From [Leptolyngbya] sp. JSC-1 (lineage in GTDB: Bacteria; Cyanobacteriota; Cyanobacteriia; Elainellales; Elainellaceae), in NCBI GenBank assembly GCA_000733415.1, contig KL662192.1, positions 557,152 to 621,151 of the forward strand: 64,000 nt of DNA, given 5' to 3'. The notes under the pieces are model-generated. The model made no database searches and was not told the DNA's origin. It was given only the letters and a program-made list of their open reading frames with translations. Each line of letters opens with the position of its first letter. Position 1 is the stretch's first letter. The position numbers were made by a program, and so were the translations under genes. Below, in pieces: positions 16,075-25,377 of this stretch.

Positions 16075-17541
16075 TCAAATAGCAATCAGTCCAGTGGATA
16101 ACCCGTAGATAGCAGACAAGGCAGCGATGGCAATGATGGTGAAAAAGAACCATTCCCAGGACTTAAAGATATTCAGGTTCTGCTCACGCCGAGCCATGAA
16201 AAACAAAATTGTGCCGGGAGCCAGGATCAAGCCCGACAGCAGCAGATTATCGAGGCCACCCGCATATAGCATCAAAACAGCATAGGCCGTGGCGATTGCA
16301 GCAATGACTAACTCCCGAGTGCGGTTACGCGAATTTCGCTCATAGGTTTCGCCGCTCCAGGCTAGTTTTAACCCAAACGCCGCTACCAGTAGATAGGGAA
16401 TTAGCGTCATAGCACTCGTTAACTCTAATGCCAATTCAAATGCCTGTTGAGCAAACAGCGTCACAATCAAAAAGCTCTGAACCACAATGTTGGTCAGCCA
16501 GAGTGACCGCGATGGCACCTTTTGAACATTCTCATGATTCAAGAAATTGGGCATCAGGCGAGCCTTGGCTGCCATGAACGGCACCTCCGCCGCAAACAGC
16601 GACCAGGCCAGATAAGCACCCAATACTGAAATCAGCAAACCAATACTGATGAATATGTTACCCCAACGGCCCACAACCACTTCCAGCGCACCCGCCATCG
16701 AGGGATTACGCAGGGCGGCAATGTCGGCTCGGGGGAGAATGGCGTAGGGCAATACGGTCACCAGAACCAGCAAACAGAGCACGCCCACAAATCCCAATAC
16801 CGTCGCCACACCCACATCGGATCGCTTTTCGGCATAGCGGGAATAAACGCTCGCGCCTTCAATCCCGATAAACACAAATACGGTAACTAGCATCGTACTG
16901 CGCACTTGGCTGAACAGCGACTCCTCATAGCCCTGACCAGCCGACCAGTTGGCTGCAAATAACTCTGGATTAAAGTTGAACAGCAGAATCAGAATAAAGA
17001 TAACGATGGGAACGATTTTGGCAATGGTAACAATCGTATTCAACCCGGTGGCCTGCTTAATTCCTCGCAGGATCATGAAATGAAAGGCCCATAGAATGAT
17101 GGAGGCAACAATCACAGCTTGAATCGTGTTACCATCTCCAAACACTGGAAAGAATTCGCCCAAGGTTGATTTGATCAAAACAAAGTAAGAAACGTTCCCG
17201 ACACAGGTGCTCGTCCAGAAGGCCAGTGCCGCCAGGAATCCCAAATAATTGCCAAATCCGGCTTTGGCGTAGGCGAAAACACCGGAATCCAGATCGGGCT
17301 TACGTTCTGCTAAGAATTGAAACACAAAGGCCAGCATCAGCATGCCGACCCCAGCAATCACCCAGGCAATCAATGCGCCCATAATTCCCGTCGCTCGACC
17401 AAACGCGGCAGGCAAGGTAAAAATCCCGGCTCCCACCATTGAGCCGACAACGAGGGCAATCAACGAATTCAGAGACAGGGTTTGCTTCTCTTGAGTCGGG
17501 CTAAAATCCTGGTCTAATGTTGTACCGTAATCAGATGTCAT
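16075..17541 (-). CDS. arcD: APC-family basic amino-acid antiporter (arginine/ornithine type)
   Basis: A 488-residue inner-membrane protein with about 12 segments and the APC-superfamily opening SLIALVVGSMVGAGIFTLP, then FQFLAERKPDLDSGVFAYAKAGFG and FVFIGIEGASVYSRYAEKR, as in ArcD/LysP-type arginine/ornithine antiporters of the APA family. Predicted role: arginine uptake in exchange for ornithine or citrulline to feed the deiminase. The ATG at 17541 has a strong GGAGGT site; a longer frame to 17577 is not needed. It is directly upstream of arcA on the same strand. Substrate is inferred from family and neighbour. Confidence 0.87.
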   Translation of the reverse strand: MTSDYGTTLDQDFSPTQEKQTLSLNSLIALVVGSMVGAGIFTLPAAFGRATGIMGALIAWVIAGVGMLMLAFVFQFLAERKPDLDSGVFAYAKAGFGNYLGFLAALAFWTSTCVGNVSYFVLIKSTLGEFFPVFGDGNTIQAVIVASIILWAFHFMILRGIKQATGLNTIVTIAKIVPIVIFILILLFNFNPELFAANWSAGQGYEESLFSQVRSTMLVTVFVFIGIEGASVYSRYAEKRSDVGVATVLGFVGVLCLLVLVTVLPYAILPRADIAALRNPSMAGALEVVVGRWGNIFISIGLLISVLGAYLAWSLFAAEVPFMAAKARLMPNFLNHENVQKVPSRSLWLTNIVVQSFLIVTLFAQQAFELALELTSAMTLIPYLLVAAFGLKLAWSGETYERNSRNRTRELVIAAIATAYAVLMLYAGGLDNLLLSGLILAPGTILFFMARREQNLNIFKSWEWFFFTIIAIAALSAIYGLSTGLIAI

Positions 17542-17609
17542 GCTACCTCCAATGATGTTGTGCAACGATTGCGCCAACTAGCTCGCATGGAAAAGATTTA
17601 GCCGCGCTG

Positions 17610-18104
17610 CTACACCTCTGCACCGAAGTCTTCTCGCAGCTTGGCTTCCTGCTCGGCAGATAAATTGGATTGAATTAATTCCCCTTTTTCCTCAGCGGTA
17701 AAGGCCGCTTCCACTTTATCGAGCGTCACCTGGCCGGTCAGCAAGAACAGAGCCGAGGTACCTTCGGTGACTTTGCTCTGAACCTGTTTGATGAAATCAT
17801 CGTTGATACCATAGTCGGTAAACTTGCCGGCAACCGCCCCCGCTGTAGCGCCAACAATCAGTCCTAATAGCGGCACAAAAAACAGCAGCCCAAACAGCAT
17901 GCCCCAGAAGGCGCCGCCCAAGGCACCTGCCCCTACCGTGTTCATGGCCTGATAGGTTTTGGGACGACCGCGTCCCTGCGGCCAGGAGACAATCGCAGCA
18001 TCGAGCACCTGAATCAACTGCTGCTTTTGCAGACTTTCCAGTTTGGTCAGTGCCTTATCCGCGCCATCAACGCTGTTGAATTTCCAGACTGTTAAGGTTG
18101 ACAT
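17610..18104 (-). CDS. DUF1269 family membrane-associated protein
   Basis: A 164-residue protein. An N-terminal alpha/beta part (TVWKFNSVDGADKALTKLESL, where the DUF1269 family senses or binds an unknown partner) is followed by a Gly/Ala-rich hydrophobic hairpin at about residues 57-95 and a soluble tail. DUF1269 proteins are widespread in stress gene sets but have no defined activity. AGGAGA lies 4-9 bases before the ATG, so the start is secure. It is the first gene upstream of the antiporter, 68 bp away. Confidence 0.78.
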   Translation of the reverse strand: MSTLTVWKFNSVDGADKALTKLESLQKQQLIQVLDAAIVSWPQGRGRPKTYQAMNTVGAGALGGAFWGMLFGLLFFVPLLGLIVGATAGAVAGKFTDYGINDDFIKQVQSKVTEGTSALFLLTGQVTLDKVEAAFTAEEKGELIQSNLSAEQEAKLREDFGAEV

Positions 18105-18191
18105 GCTTTTCTCCTAAGTCGATTCATAAGGGTGTAATCCTGACAGACAACTTCAGACTCCAGCCCACAAACAATAGAATTGTTAGGATTG

Positions 18192-18581
18192 CTATGAGTG
18201 TTTATCATTCCAACCCAACAAGCCAGAAATCTGAGTTGATACGATAGAAGGGTTGAATGGTTTTGTGATTGCTCCAGCAAAACCCATTTGAGAGAGCTGT
18301 TCTGGCGTAAACCAGTTGGCTCTGGCACTAATCAGCAGAATCGGAATAGATTGAGCGGTTGAAAGCTGCTTTAATTGCTCAATGAATATTAGCGCATCTG
18401 CTTCGAACGTAGATGTATCTAACAAGATGGCATCTGGATGAATGGTCTTGCATAGATCCACGCCTTCTCGAATTGAACGGGATAAAGTAACTCTCCAGCC
18501 GCCAAACTCACTGAGGCAAGTATGCAGAATCTCTCGGATACTTGCTTCATGCTCAATCAGCAAAACTGTTTTAGTAGACAT
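18192..18581 (-). CDS. Single-domain response regulator (receiver protein)
   Basis: A 129-residue receiver (REC) domain without an output domain. Seen: VLLIEHE (acidic pocket, with one Asp replaced by His), ILLDTSTFEADALIFIEQL with the phosphorylatable Asp, LLISARA and GAITKPF with the conserved Lys-Pro. It probably takes a phosphate from the large kinase gene immediately upstream (102 bp) and relays it. An alternative ATG 6 bp upstream (18587) exists; the downstream one has the better spacing from GAGGG. Confidence 0.8.
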   Translation of the reverse strand: MSTKTVLLIEHEASIREILHTCLSEFGGWRVTLSRSIREGVDLCKTIHPDAILLDTSTFEADALIFIEQLKQLSTAQSIPILLISARANWFTPEQLSQMGFAGAITKPFNPSIVSTQISGLLGWNDKHS

Positions 18582-18688
18582 GAACATCGTCCCTCTATCT
18601 ACCGGAAGGCGGCTAGACTTCGGCGCTTTTTTAGATTAGGACAAAAAGATAGGAAACTCATATGAACAAAAATCTTATCAGCCAACGT

Positions 18689-21600
18689 TCAATGGTCCTG
18701 GTTGAGCGGCAAGGTGAAGTAAAAGGCGCTGCCCTCGCCCAGACTACTTTCTGCCCAGATCTGGCCGCCGTGCTGCTGCACAATCTTTTTACAAATAGCC
18801 AGCCCCAAGCCCGTTCCACCCTTCTTGCGAGAATCAGATACATCCACCTGCTGGAACTGTTCAAAAATGATATCCAGCTTTTCCACCGGAATACCGCGGC
18901 CTTGATCTTGGACGGTGAAGAGGACGTAGGGGGAAGATGGGGAGGGTGGGGAAGATGGGGAAGCATTTTTCTGCCCTATCTCCCTCATCTCCACCTTCAA
19001 CCAAACCGTATGACCGGGAGCAGAAAACTTGATGGCGTTGCTGAGGAGATTGGTGAGGGTTTGAATAATTGCATCGGGAGAAGCCCAAAAGTCGATTGCC
19101 GAGGGCATAACGGCAAGGGTGATTTGGGACTGATCGGCAATGGCCTGCACGCTGTCTACAGCCTGCTGGATCAGGTCTGACGCTTGGCATCGCTCCATGG
19201 CCAGTTCTACTTTGCCAGACTCTAATCGTTCCAGGGTTAGGATATCATCCACAAGTCGGGCTAGCCGATCACTGTTGTTCATGGCGATACTGAGCATGTG
19301 TGCGGCTTTTTCGGGCCTGTCGTTGAACACACCAGAACCCAGGATACCGAGCGCACCCCGAATCGAGGTGAGGGGCGTCCGCAGTTCATGGCTGACGACC
19401 GAGATAAACTCATCCTTCATTCGCTCCACTTTTTGCCGATCGCGAATATCTTGCACCTGCCCTACACAGTAGAGCGGCTGTCCGGATGGGTCTCGAATCA
19501 GGGCCGCGTTCATCAGCGCTGGAACGATCGTGCCTTGCTTGGTGATATAGCGTTTTTCCATTTGGAATGAACGAATTTCACCGGCCATCATTTGCCGAAA
19601 CCCGTGCCAGTCGGCCTCCACATCGTCTGGATGGGTAATTTCCGGAAAGGAGAGGCCCAAAAGCTCTGCTTCGCTGTATCCCAGCAGGTCGCAGTAGCAA
19701 GCATTGACCTTCACAAACTGACCCGTCAGCGAAACCAGCGAAATCCCAATCGGGGCATTGTCAAACGCGCCTCGAAACAGGGCTTCACTGGCCCGCAGGG
19801 CGGCCTCGGTTTGCTTCAGGTCAGTAATATCAACTTCGATGCCGTCCCAAACGATGCGGCCATCCTCTAGGCGGCGAGGCGTTGAGCGAATCGAGGACCA
19901 CTGGATTTTGCCCCCGGCTGTGCGGTTCCGCATTTGGAGTTCAACTGGCGACAGATTTTGCAGCGACTCCTGCACCACCCGATCGGCAATCGCCAGATCT
20001 TCATCAAAGCCTATACTCCGGATTAGCTTAGGATCTGCGATCACGGCCTCCGGCTTCAACCCCAATAGGCGCTCAATCCCGGCGCTAATATACGAATAGT
20101 AGGAACCTTTACCAGGTTCGTAAACCCGCTGATAAATAAATCCTTTCGGTAAATTATCGCCAATTGCCCGCAGCATCGCTTCTCGTTCTTGCAGCGCCTC
20201 TTCTGCCTGTTTGCGTTCCGTAATGTCTTCGACTAGCCCAATGTAGTGCGACGGCTGTCCGGCTTGGTCGCAGACTGGAAAAATTTGCGCCGAAATCCAG
20301 CGAATCGCACCGTTTGCTTGAATAATTCGATAGTCTCGTTGAACTCGCCCACCGCCCTGTTCAACCAGGAAATTGAGCGATTCTAGTACCGCTGCCCGAT
20401 CGTCTGGGTGGATGACGTCTAACCAGGAACTGGCATCTTGATAGAGACTCTCACAGGAAAGCCCCCAGATCTTTTCGTAGGCTGGGCTGATATAGAGATA
20501 CTCTCCGGTGGCTGCTGCCTGCACAAAGAATATCTGATTGATAGTTTGAGCAATCTCTCGAAACCGTTCTTCACTCTGACGCAGCGCTTCTTCTGCCTGT
20601 TTAAGCTGGGTGATGTTGCGTACACTCACCACAACGCCAGAAATCGTCTGATCGGCCTCTAAATAGGGAGCATAGGTCACGCTAACAAATTGCCGCCCTA
20701 GGGTCGGAAACTCAAACCACTCGTGATATTGGATCGTTTCCCCAGCTAGACAGCGATCGAGGTAGGGTTGAACCACGGCTCTAAAGATATCCGCTCCCAC
20801 TAGTTCATCAACGGTATAGCCCACAATTTCGCTGTAGGATTTCTGATTCCAGTCTAAGTACGTTTGGTTGACAATCTGGTAACGGTACTGGCGATCGACC
20901 AGGGAAACGGCATCGGTGGTGGCAGAGACAATTCGCTCATATCGCCTCAGGGCCAGTTCAGCCGCTTTGCGATCGCTAATGTCCCGATGCATCACAATTA
21001 CACACTCTTGCCCATCCAGAGTTTGCACACCAGCAGACAACAAAACCGTTCGGACTTCACCTGACTGAAGGCAAAGCTGCACTTCCAGGTTTTGTGCACT
21101 GCCTTGTTGATAGAGCAAGCTGCGGCACTGGTCTCGCTGCGCCAAATCGTGCCAAAAATTCAGTTCCGTGGCTGTGCAACCAATCATTTCGCTACGGGAA
21201 TAGCCAAAGAACTCGATCAGGCTGTCGTTAACGTCTAAGAGCCGCCCTTCCGCCAAACTAGCAATCGCGATTGGATCGGGGCTGGTGCGGAAAATAGTGG
21301 TGAATTTTTCTTCGGACTCCTCTAGGGCTGTGCGGATCCGCTCGAAGGACTGTTGCAGCTGATCCGCCATTTGATTAAACGTCTGCGCCAGACCGTTTAA
21401 TTCCGCGATAGGGCTGTTGGTGGGTAAGCGTTGTTTCAGATTGCCAGCAGCGAGTTCTTGGCTAGCTCGATTCAGTTGGGCAAAGTGGGAGATGAACCAG
21501 TTGGCGGCCCAGAGTCCCACCCCAATTGCCCCAGCCAGCGTCAGCAGACACAAGAGCGCCGTGGTGCGGGCGTTATGCTGAATTTCTGCTAGGAAATGAG

Positions 21601-22729
21601 ACTGGGGAATCACAGTGACAATCTGCCAACTCAGCCCGTGCTGGTCCTGAAATGGCATAATCTCAACGAATAGTCGTTCCCCATTGTGATAAAAGTCGAG
21701 TTCTTGAACTGCATCGGGAGCTAGTTCCTTCGGAGCGGGACTTGGAGCCGATACTCGCCCTTGCGGCGATTTTACAGGTGATTTCACAGATGATTTCACA
21801 GGTGATTTCACAGGCAATTCCAAAATATTGGTATGCTCGCGTAAATACTGCCCCAGCGATTGGATCAAGCCATCCTGACTTTCGTAAATTTTGAGCTGCC
21901 GAAACTGCTGATGATAGCCAGTACCCGACTTGAACTGATAGGGTGCTTCTTGAGTAGACGTGGCGACAAGATTCCCCTGCTGATCCATAATCAAGACTCG
22001 GCCAGAGCGACTGATATGCAAGCGATGCAGAAATTCACTCAGATAGTCTAGGCGGAGATGAACAGCAAACACGCCCAACAGTTGCTTGGTGGTCGGATCG
22101 TAAATCGGATGGGATGCATCTAATGTCAATAGTTTCGTCGAGCCATACTGGGAAATTGGGCTCCAACCGGGTTGGCCGGTTCTAACCGCTCGTTCATACC
22201 AAGACCGGTCGCGGCGAACATCCAACCCCTTCAAGGTAGTAACTAGCTCCCTCCGTTTGCCCTGACTGTCTAGCCGGTAAACGAGGATCTGATCGGGGCG
22301 AGAAGCGTTAGCCGCCACTAGATACAAATTGGGTAATCGGTCCACTAGGCGAAATAGCCCTTCTGGATTGGCAAACAGAACCGCCGAGACCTGTTGATCA
22401 AACTGCTGTAACCGATTAAACAAAGCCGCTTCGAGCGCAGGGATGTCCTGGAGATCGATCTGCCCCTGGTTGGCAGCATCAACATTCAACCGATTAATCA
22501 ACAGCGGCGTCTGCAGATAGGTTTTGAGTTCCTGTGTCACTCGGTCATTGATACCTAAAACCAACTGGTGCCTCAAATTGTCTACCGCTTTCTGCCCGCT
22601 CCGATGCGATAGATACCCCACCAGCGCCGTGGCCCCAACAGTCAATAGCACAAACGGCACCGTCAAGGCCCAACGCAGAGGCACATGGATAGTCAAAGGA
22701 AACAGCTTTGGCAGCTTTGGCAGAGACAT
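18689..22729 (-). CDS. Membrane sensor histidine kinase with dCache, HAMP and multiple PAS domains
   Basis: A 1346-residue sensor kinase. Order: membrane helix (about 20-42), periplasmic dCache domain (about 45-385), second helix (about 395-415), HAMP (415-470), then five PAS/PAC segments (from about 480, 605, 730, 860 and 985), HisKA with the phosphoacceptor in FISVVSHELRTPLTSIRG, and HATPase with N (LLSNAIKF), G1 (DQGRGIP) and G2 (GGTGLGLAICKKI) boxes. There is no receiver; the next gene supplies one. Two low-complexity insertions are odd: a KSPVKSSVKSPVKSP stretch in the periplasmic part and an SPSSPPSPSSP stretch inside the ATPase domain. It probably controls the acid-stress row downstream and perhaps the divergent glutaminase. 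Confidence 0.9.
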   Translation of the reverse strand: MSLPKLPKLFPLTIHVPLRWALTVPFVLLTVGATALVGYLSHRSGQKAVDNLRHQLVLGINDRVTQELKTYLQTPLLINRLNVDAANQGQIDLQDIPALEAALFNRLQQFDQQVSAVLFANPEGLFRLVDRLPNLYLVAANASRPDQILVYRLDSQGKRRELVTTLKGLDVRRDRSWYERAVRTGQPGWSPISQYGSTKLLTLDASHPIYDPTTKQLLGVFAVHLRLDYLSEFLHRLHISRSGRVLIMDQQGNLVATSTQEAPYQFKSGTGYHQQFRQLKIYESQDGLIQSLGQYLREHTNILELPVKSPVKSSVKSPVKSPQGRVSAPSPAPKELAPDAVQELDFYHNGERLFVEIMPFQDQHGLSWQIVTVIPQSHFLAEIQHNARTTALLCLLTLAGAIGVGLWAANWFISHFAQLNRASQELAAGNLKQRLPTNSPIAELNGLAQTFNQMADQLQQSFERIRTALEESEEKFTTIFRTSPDPIAIASLAEGRLLDVNDSLIEFFGYSRSEMIGCTATELNFWHDLAQRDQCRSLLYQQGSAQNLEVQLCLQSGEVRTVLLSAGVQTLDGQECVIVMHRDISDRKAAELALRRYERIVSATTDAVSLVDRQYRYQIVNQTYLDWNQKSYSEIVGYTVDELVGADIFRAVVQPYLDRCLAGETIQYHEWFEFPTLGRQFVSVTYAPYLEADQTISGVVVSVRNITQLKQAEEALRQSEERFREIAQTINQIFFVQAAATGEYLYISPAYEKIWGLSCESLYQDASSWLDVIHPDDRAAVLESLNFLVEQGGGRVQRDYRIIQANGAIRWISAQIFPVCDQAGQPSHYIGLVEDITERKQAEEALQEREAMLRAIGDNLPKGFIYQRVYEPGKGSYYSYISAGIERLLGLKPEAVIADPKLIRSIGFDEDLAIADRVVQESLQNLSPVELQMRNRTAGGKIQWSSIRSTPRRLEDGRIVWDGIEVDITDLKQTEAALRASEALFRGAFDNAPIGISLVSLTGQFVKVNACYCDLLGYSEAELLGLSFPEITHPDDVEADWHGFRQMMAGEIRSFQMEKRYITKQGTIVPALMNAALIRDPSGQPLYCVGQVQDIRDRQKVERMKDEFISVVSHELRTPLTSIRGALGILGSGVFNDRPEKAAHMLSIAMNNSDRLARLVDDILTLERLESGKVELAMERCQASDLIQQAVDSVQAIADQSQITLAVMPSAIDFWASPDAIIQTLTNLLSNAIKFSAPGHTVWLKVEMREIGQKNASPSSPPSPSSPYVLFTVQDQGRGIPVEKLDIIFEQFQQVDVSDSRKKGGTGLGLAICKKIVQQHGGQIWAESSLGEGSAFYFTLPLNQDH
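18924..18964. repeat. G-rich simple repeat inside the kinase ATPase domain
   Basis: An imperfect array of gggga(g)gatg/ggggagggt units encodes the Ser/Pro insertion in the kinase. The same ggggagatg unit (as ctccccat) occurs as an intergenic array at 41738-41775. Confidence 0.6.
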
Positions 22730-23309
22730 GCAGGCAGTTTGGCGCTGAGAGGTGCTAAGAGCAGTAACTTGATCTTAATCTGCATTCTAAACGCAGTTTC
22801 CAACTCCGAGAATCGTCAGGCTAGAACAGCAGTCCAACCATCAGAGCAGGGAGAGATGAGCTTTCAGAGCTTGTTTGTAAACAAAGATTGAGATCTCCCT
22901 GAATTCCCCTATACCCGCAGGGCAGGCTTCACCCAACAAAAGGAGGACTTTAGAGATTTGGTATGGGCTAGGCACAGGCTTCACCTACGGTTCCCTCCTT
23001 AATTTATAGGCTTAATTTATAGGCTTAATTTATAGGCTGTGCCTTCCCGTTAGGGTAGGAGGGTGAGGGAGGATCAGATGTGAAGCCGATTCTAGTCTCT
23101 TAAAATTCATTTACAAACAGTCTCTCATATGAATTTCATATTTTCTTGTTCTAAAATGCTGTTTAGCCAACAAATTACCTTAAAAAATACTTTAAAAATA
23201 ACGGTTGTTATTCCCCTTGTTCTCCAGTCCATTTATCTATTGTTCTAGGTTCTAGTGTTCTAGTGCACGCCAAGAGGCTTGAGGATAACAACAGGCAAAG
23301 GAGCAAGCT
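22730..23309. other. Divergent intergenic region with repeat family 1 relative and 13-bp tandem repeat
   Basis: This 580-bp region separates the kinase and glutaminase genes and must hold both promoters. Around 22905-23060 it carries an inverted, diverged relative of dispersed repeat family 1 (cacctacggttccctcct is the complement of the aggggggaaccgtagg block). Three perfect copies of the 13-bp unit TTAATTTATAGGC lie at 22999-23037. 23085-23280 is AT-rich. No gene is visible. Confidence 0.6.
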
Positions 23310-24311
23310 ATGAATACGCGCATCCCAGCCAGCGAGTTGGGCATTTCTTCAGCAATATCAACGGGACATTTGCCGCCTTCCCATTTCGTTCAGGCGCTGG
23401 TTACTGAGGCGTACAATCGTTTTCAGACCGTTGATCAGGGAGAGGTTGCCGACTATATTCCAGCTCTGGCCAAGGTGCCGCGTCAGTGTTTTGGCATCTG
23501 TCTGGTTGGGGTCAATGGTGCGGTCTATCAGGCAGGCGATGCCGACTATCCCTTCTCAATTCAGAGCATCTCCAAGCCGTTCGTATTCGCGCTGATCTGT
23601 CAAGCGATTGGCGAAGACGCAGCCCGCGACAAGCTGGGGGTTAACAGTACGGGACTACCATTTAATTCGGTAATTGCAATTGAGAAGATCAACGAAGGAA
23701 CGAGCAATCCGATGGTGAATGCCGGCGCAATCGCCGCAACCAGTCTGGCCCCAGGTGATACGGCTGCCGAAAAGTGGCAGTTTGTCCAGACCAGTCTATC
23801 GAAGTTTGCAGGCAGAGAGCTGACGCTGAACCAGGGAATCTATCAATCCGAAGCCGCAACAAACCAGCGAAACAAAGGCATTGCTAAGATTCTCCAAGCT
23901 TACGACCGCATCTTTTTCGATCCGATTGCTGCCACTGATATTTACACCAAGCAATGTTCGCTGAATGTCACTGCGAAGGATCTGGCTGTCATGGCCGCGA
24001 CGTTAGCAAACGGTGGCGTCAATCCGGTCACAAAAGAGCGAGTCATTGATGCCATCCACTGTCAGCATGTGCTAGCGGTGATGGTGACTGCCGGACTCTA
24101 CGAAAACTCTGGCGACTGGCTGTATGAAACTGGTTTGCCCGGTAAAAGTGGCGTCAGTGGCGGCATAGTAACGGTTTCACCCGGTAAAGGCAGCCTTTGC
24201 ACCTTTGCACCACCTCTGGATACTGCCGGGAATAGCGTTAAAGGCCAACTGGTAGCCAAATTCCTCTCTGAACGCTTGGGGTTGAATCTATTCGCATCTC
24301 AGCCTTTGTAG
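23310..24311 (+). CDS. glsA: Glutaminase (serine-dependent, GlsA/YbaS type)
   Basis: Hydrolyses L-glutamine to glutamate and ammonia; in E. coli the acid-induced homologue YbaS supports glutamine-dependent acid resistance. The 333-residue product has the beta-lactamase-like SxxK motif (Ser86-Ile-Ser-Lys89 in IQSISKPF), NPMVNAGAIA, SEAATNQRN, YTKQCSLNVTA and GLPGKSGVSGGI. An AAAGGAG site lies 7 bases before the ATG. It is divergent to the sensor kinase of the arginine deiminase row and followed by an HdeD gene. Glutamate made here could be substrate for the GltS carrier across the divergent promoter region. Confidence 0.93.
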   Translation: MNTRIPASELGISSAISTGHLPPSHFVQALVTEAYNRFQTVDQGEVADYIPALAKVPRQCFGICLVGVNGAVYQAGDADYPFSIQSISKPFVFALICQAIGEDAARDKLGVNSTGLPFNSVIAIEKINEGTSNPMVNAGAIAATSLAPGDTAAEKWQFVQTSLSKFAGRELTLNQGIYQSEAATNQRNKGIAKILQAYDRIFFDPIAATDIYTKQCSLNVTAKDLAVMAATLANGGVNPVTKERVIDAIHCQHVLAVMVTAGLYENSGDWLYETGLPGKSGVSGGIVTVSPGKGSLCTFAPPLDTAGNSVKGQLVAKFLSERLGLNLFASQPL

Positions 24312-24386
24312 GTAAGACTTGGTAGCAATACTGCGATTCATCTGCTTTTGACCTATGAACTGATTTATATCAACGAGGACTGTTCT

Positions 24387-24974
24387 ATGTACGCTGATTT
24401 GCCTTCTTATATCGATGTCCGAAAGTCTACCGGCTGGATCATTGCCCTCAGTATTGCCCTGATCATTCTCGGCATTCTAGCTATCTCATCACCTGTGATC
24501 GCCTCTGCCTTTTTTACGGCTCTGATCGGTTGGATTACCCTGATCGGCGGCGTAATTAGAATTATTCAGGCTTTTAAAGCCAGACCACTGCGAGGATTCT
24601 GGTGGAGCCTCGTGGTAGGTATTTTCTACGTGATTGCGGGTATTTACATTCTGTCCAATATTGCAGCCGCCGCAGTAGCATTCACATTTGCCTTTGGAAT
24701 TCTGTTTATTGTAGAGGGCATTTTTACCATCATCATGGCCTTCACCAATCGGACAGGGCGGGGAATGTCGTGGTTAGTCGCGTTAAGCGGCATCATAACG
24801 CTAATTCTAGGCATTATGGTGCTGAATCGGTTTCCCTTTAGTGCCTTGTGGTTGATTGGTTTATACGTTGGAATTAGCTTGCTGTTCAATGGCATTGCTT
24901 TTCTGTTTGCTGCACTCGCCGCTCGACGGGCTGCTGCTGAGTATCTGCCAAGAACCGATGAGGCCAATTACTAG
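24387..24974 (+). CDS. HdeD-family membrane protein
   Basis: A 195-residue inner-membrane protein with six hydrophobic helices in three repeated pairs: GWIIALSIALIILGILAI, FFTALIGWITLIGGVIRI, FWWSLVVGIFYVIAGIYI, FAFGILFIVEGIFTIIMAF and two more. This matches HdeD (DUF308), a membrane protein from the E. coli acid fitness island. The mechanism of HdeD is unknown. The ATG at 24387 is preferred over an upstream TTG; AGGAC lies 6 bases before it. Located 75 bp after glutaminase on the same strand. Confidence 0.85.
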   Translation: MYADLPSYIDVRKSTGWIIALSIALIILGILAISSPVIASAFFTALIGWITLIGGVIRIIQAFKARPLRGFWWSLVVGIFYVIAGIYILSNIAAAAVAFTFAFGILFIVEGIFTIIMAFTNRTGRGMSWLVALSGIITLILGIMVLNRFPFSALWLIGLYVGISLLFNGIAFLFAALAARRAAAEYLPRTDEANY

Positions 24975-25002
24975 CAACTCTGCAATTGACCGACAAAACT
25001 GC

Positions 25003-25110
25003 TACTAAGAAGAGCAGTAAATGGTGAATAGTGTTTCGGTGGAGGGGTGGAGGGGTGAGGGGTGAGGGGTGAGGGGTGAGGGTGTTGACTATAAAGCGCT
25101 CGGGTTAGTA
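25003..25110. repeat. Dispersed repeat family 2, copy A
   Basis: Flanks tactaag(a)agagc(a)gtaaatggtg-atag and gtgttgactataaagcgctcgggttagta enclose a tandem array of gaggggt heptamers. The same flanks occur at 34816-34915 around a different array (tggggtg units), and a 3' part at 60754-60778. TACTAA and TTAGTA at the ends form a short terminal inverted repeat. 25111-25377 shows only an AT-rich upstream region. Confidence 0.75.
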
Positions 25111-25377
25111 AGCAACTCTTCGCTGCGATTTTCAATTCGTTTGAGAGGAGGTTCGCTGTGAGCTAGACAGTTTTTTGCAGGCGACAGCGCAAGTCATCTA
25201 AGCAGACATTTCGCTTAAACGTTCTCCTGATGCTTATTTGTATCTTTCGCTGCTACTACTGCTACATAATGTTCGATTTCCTATCAGTTTCATATAACTG
25301 TCTGTCTATAATCTAGATTGCAGATGTTTCAAATAGCACTGCCTTTTCTATAAAAGCTTGTGAAAGCGAGGTTTTCT

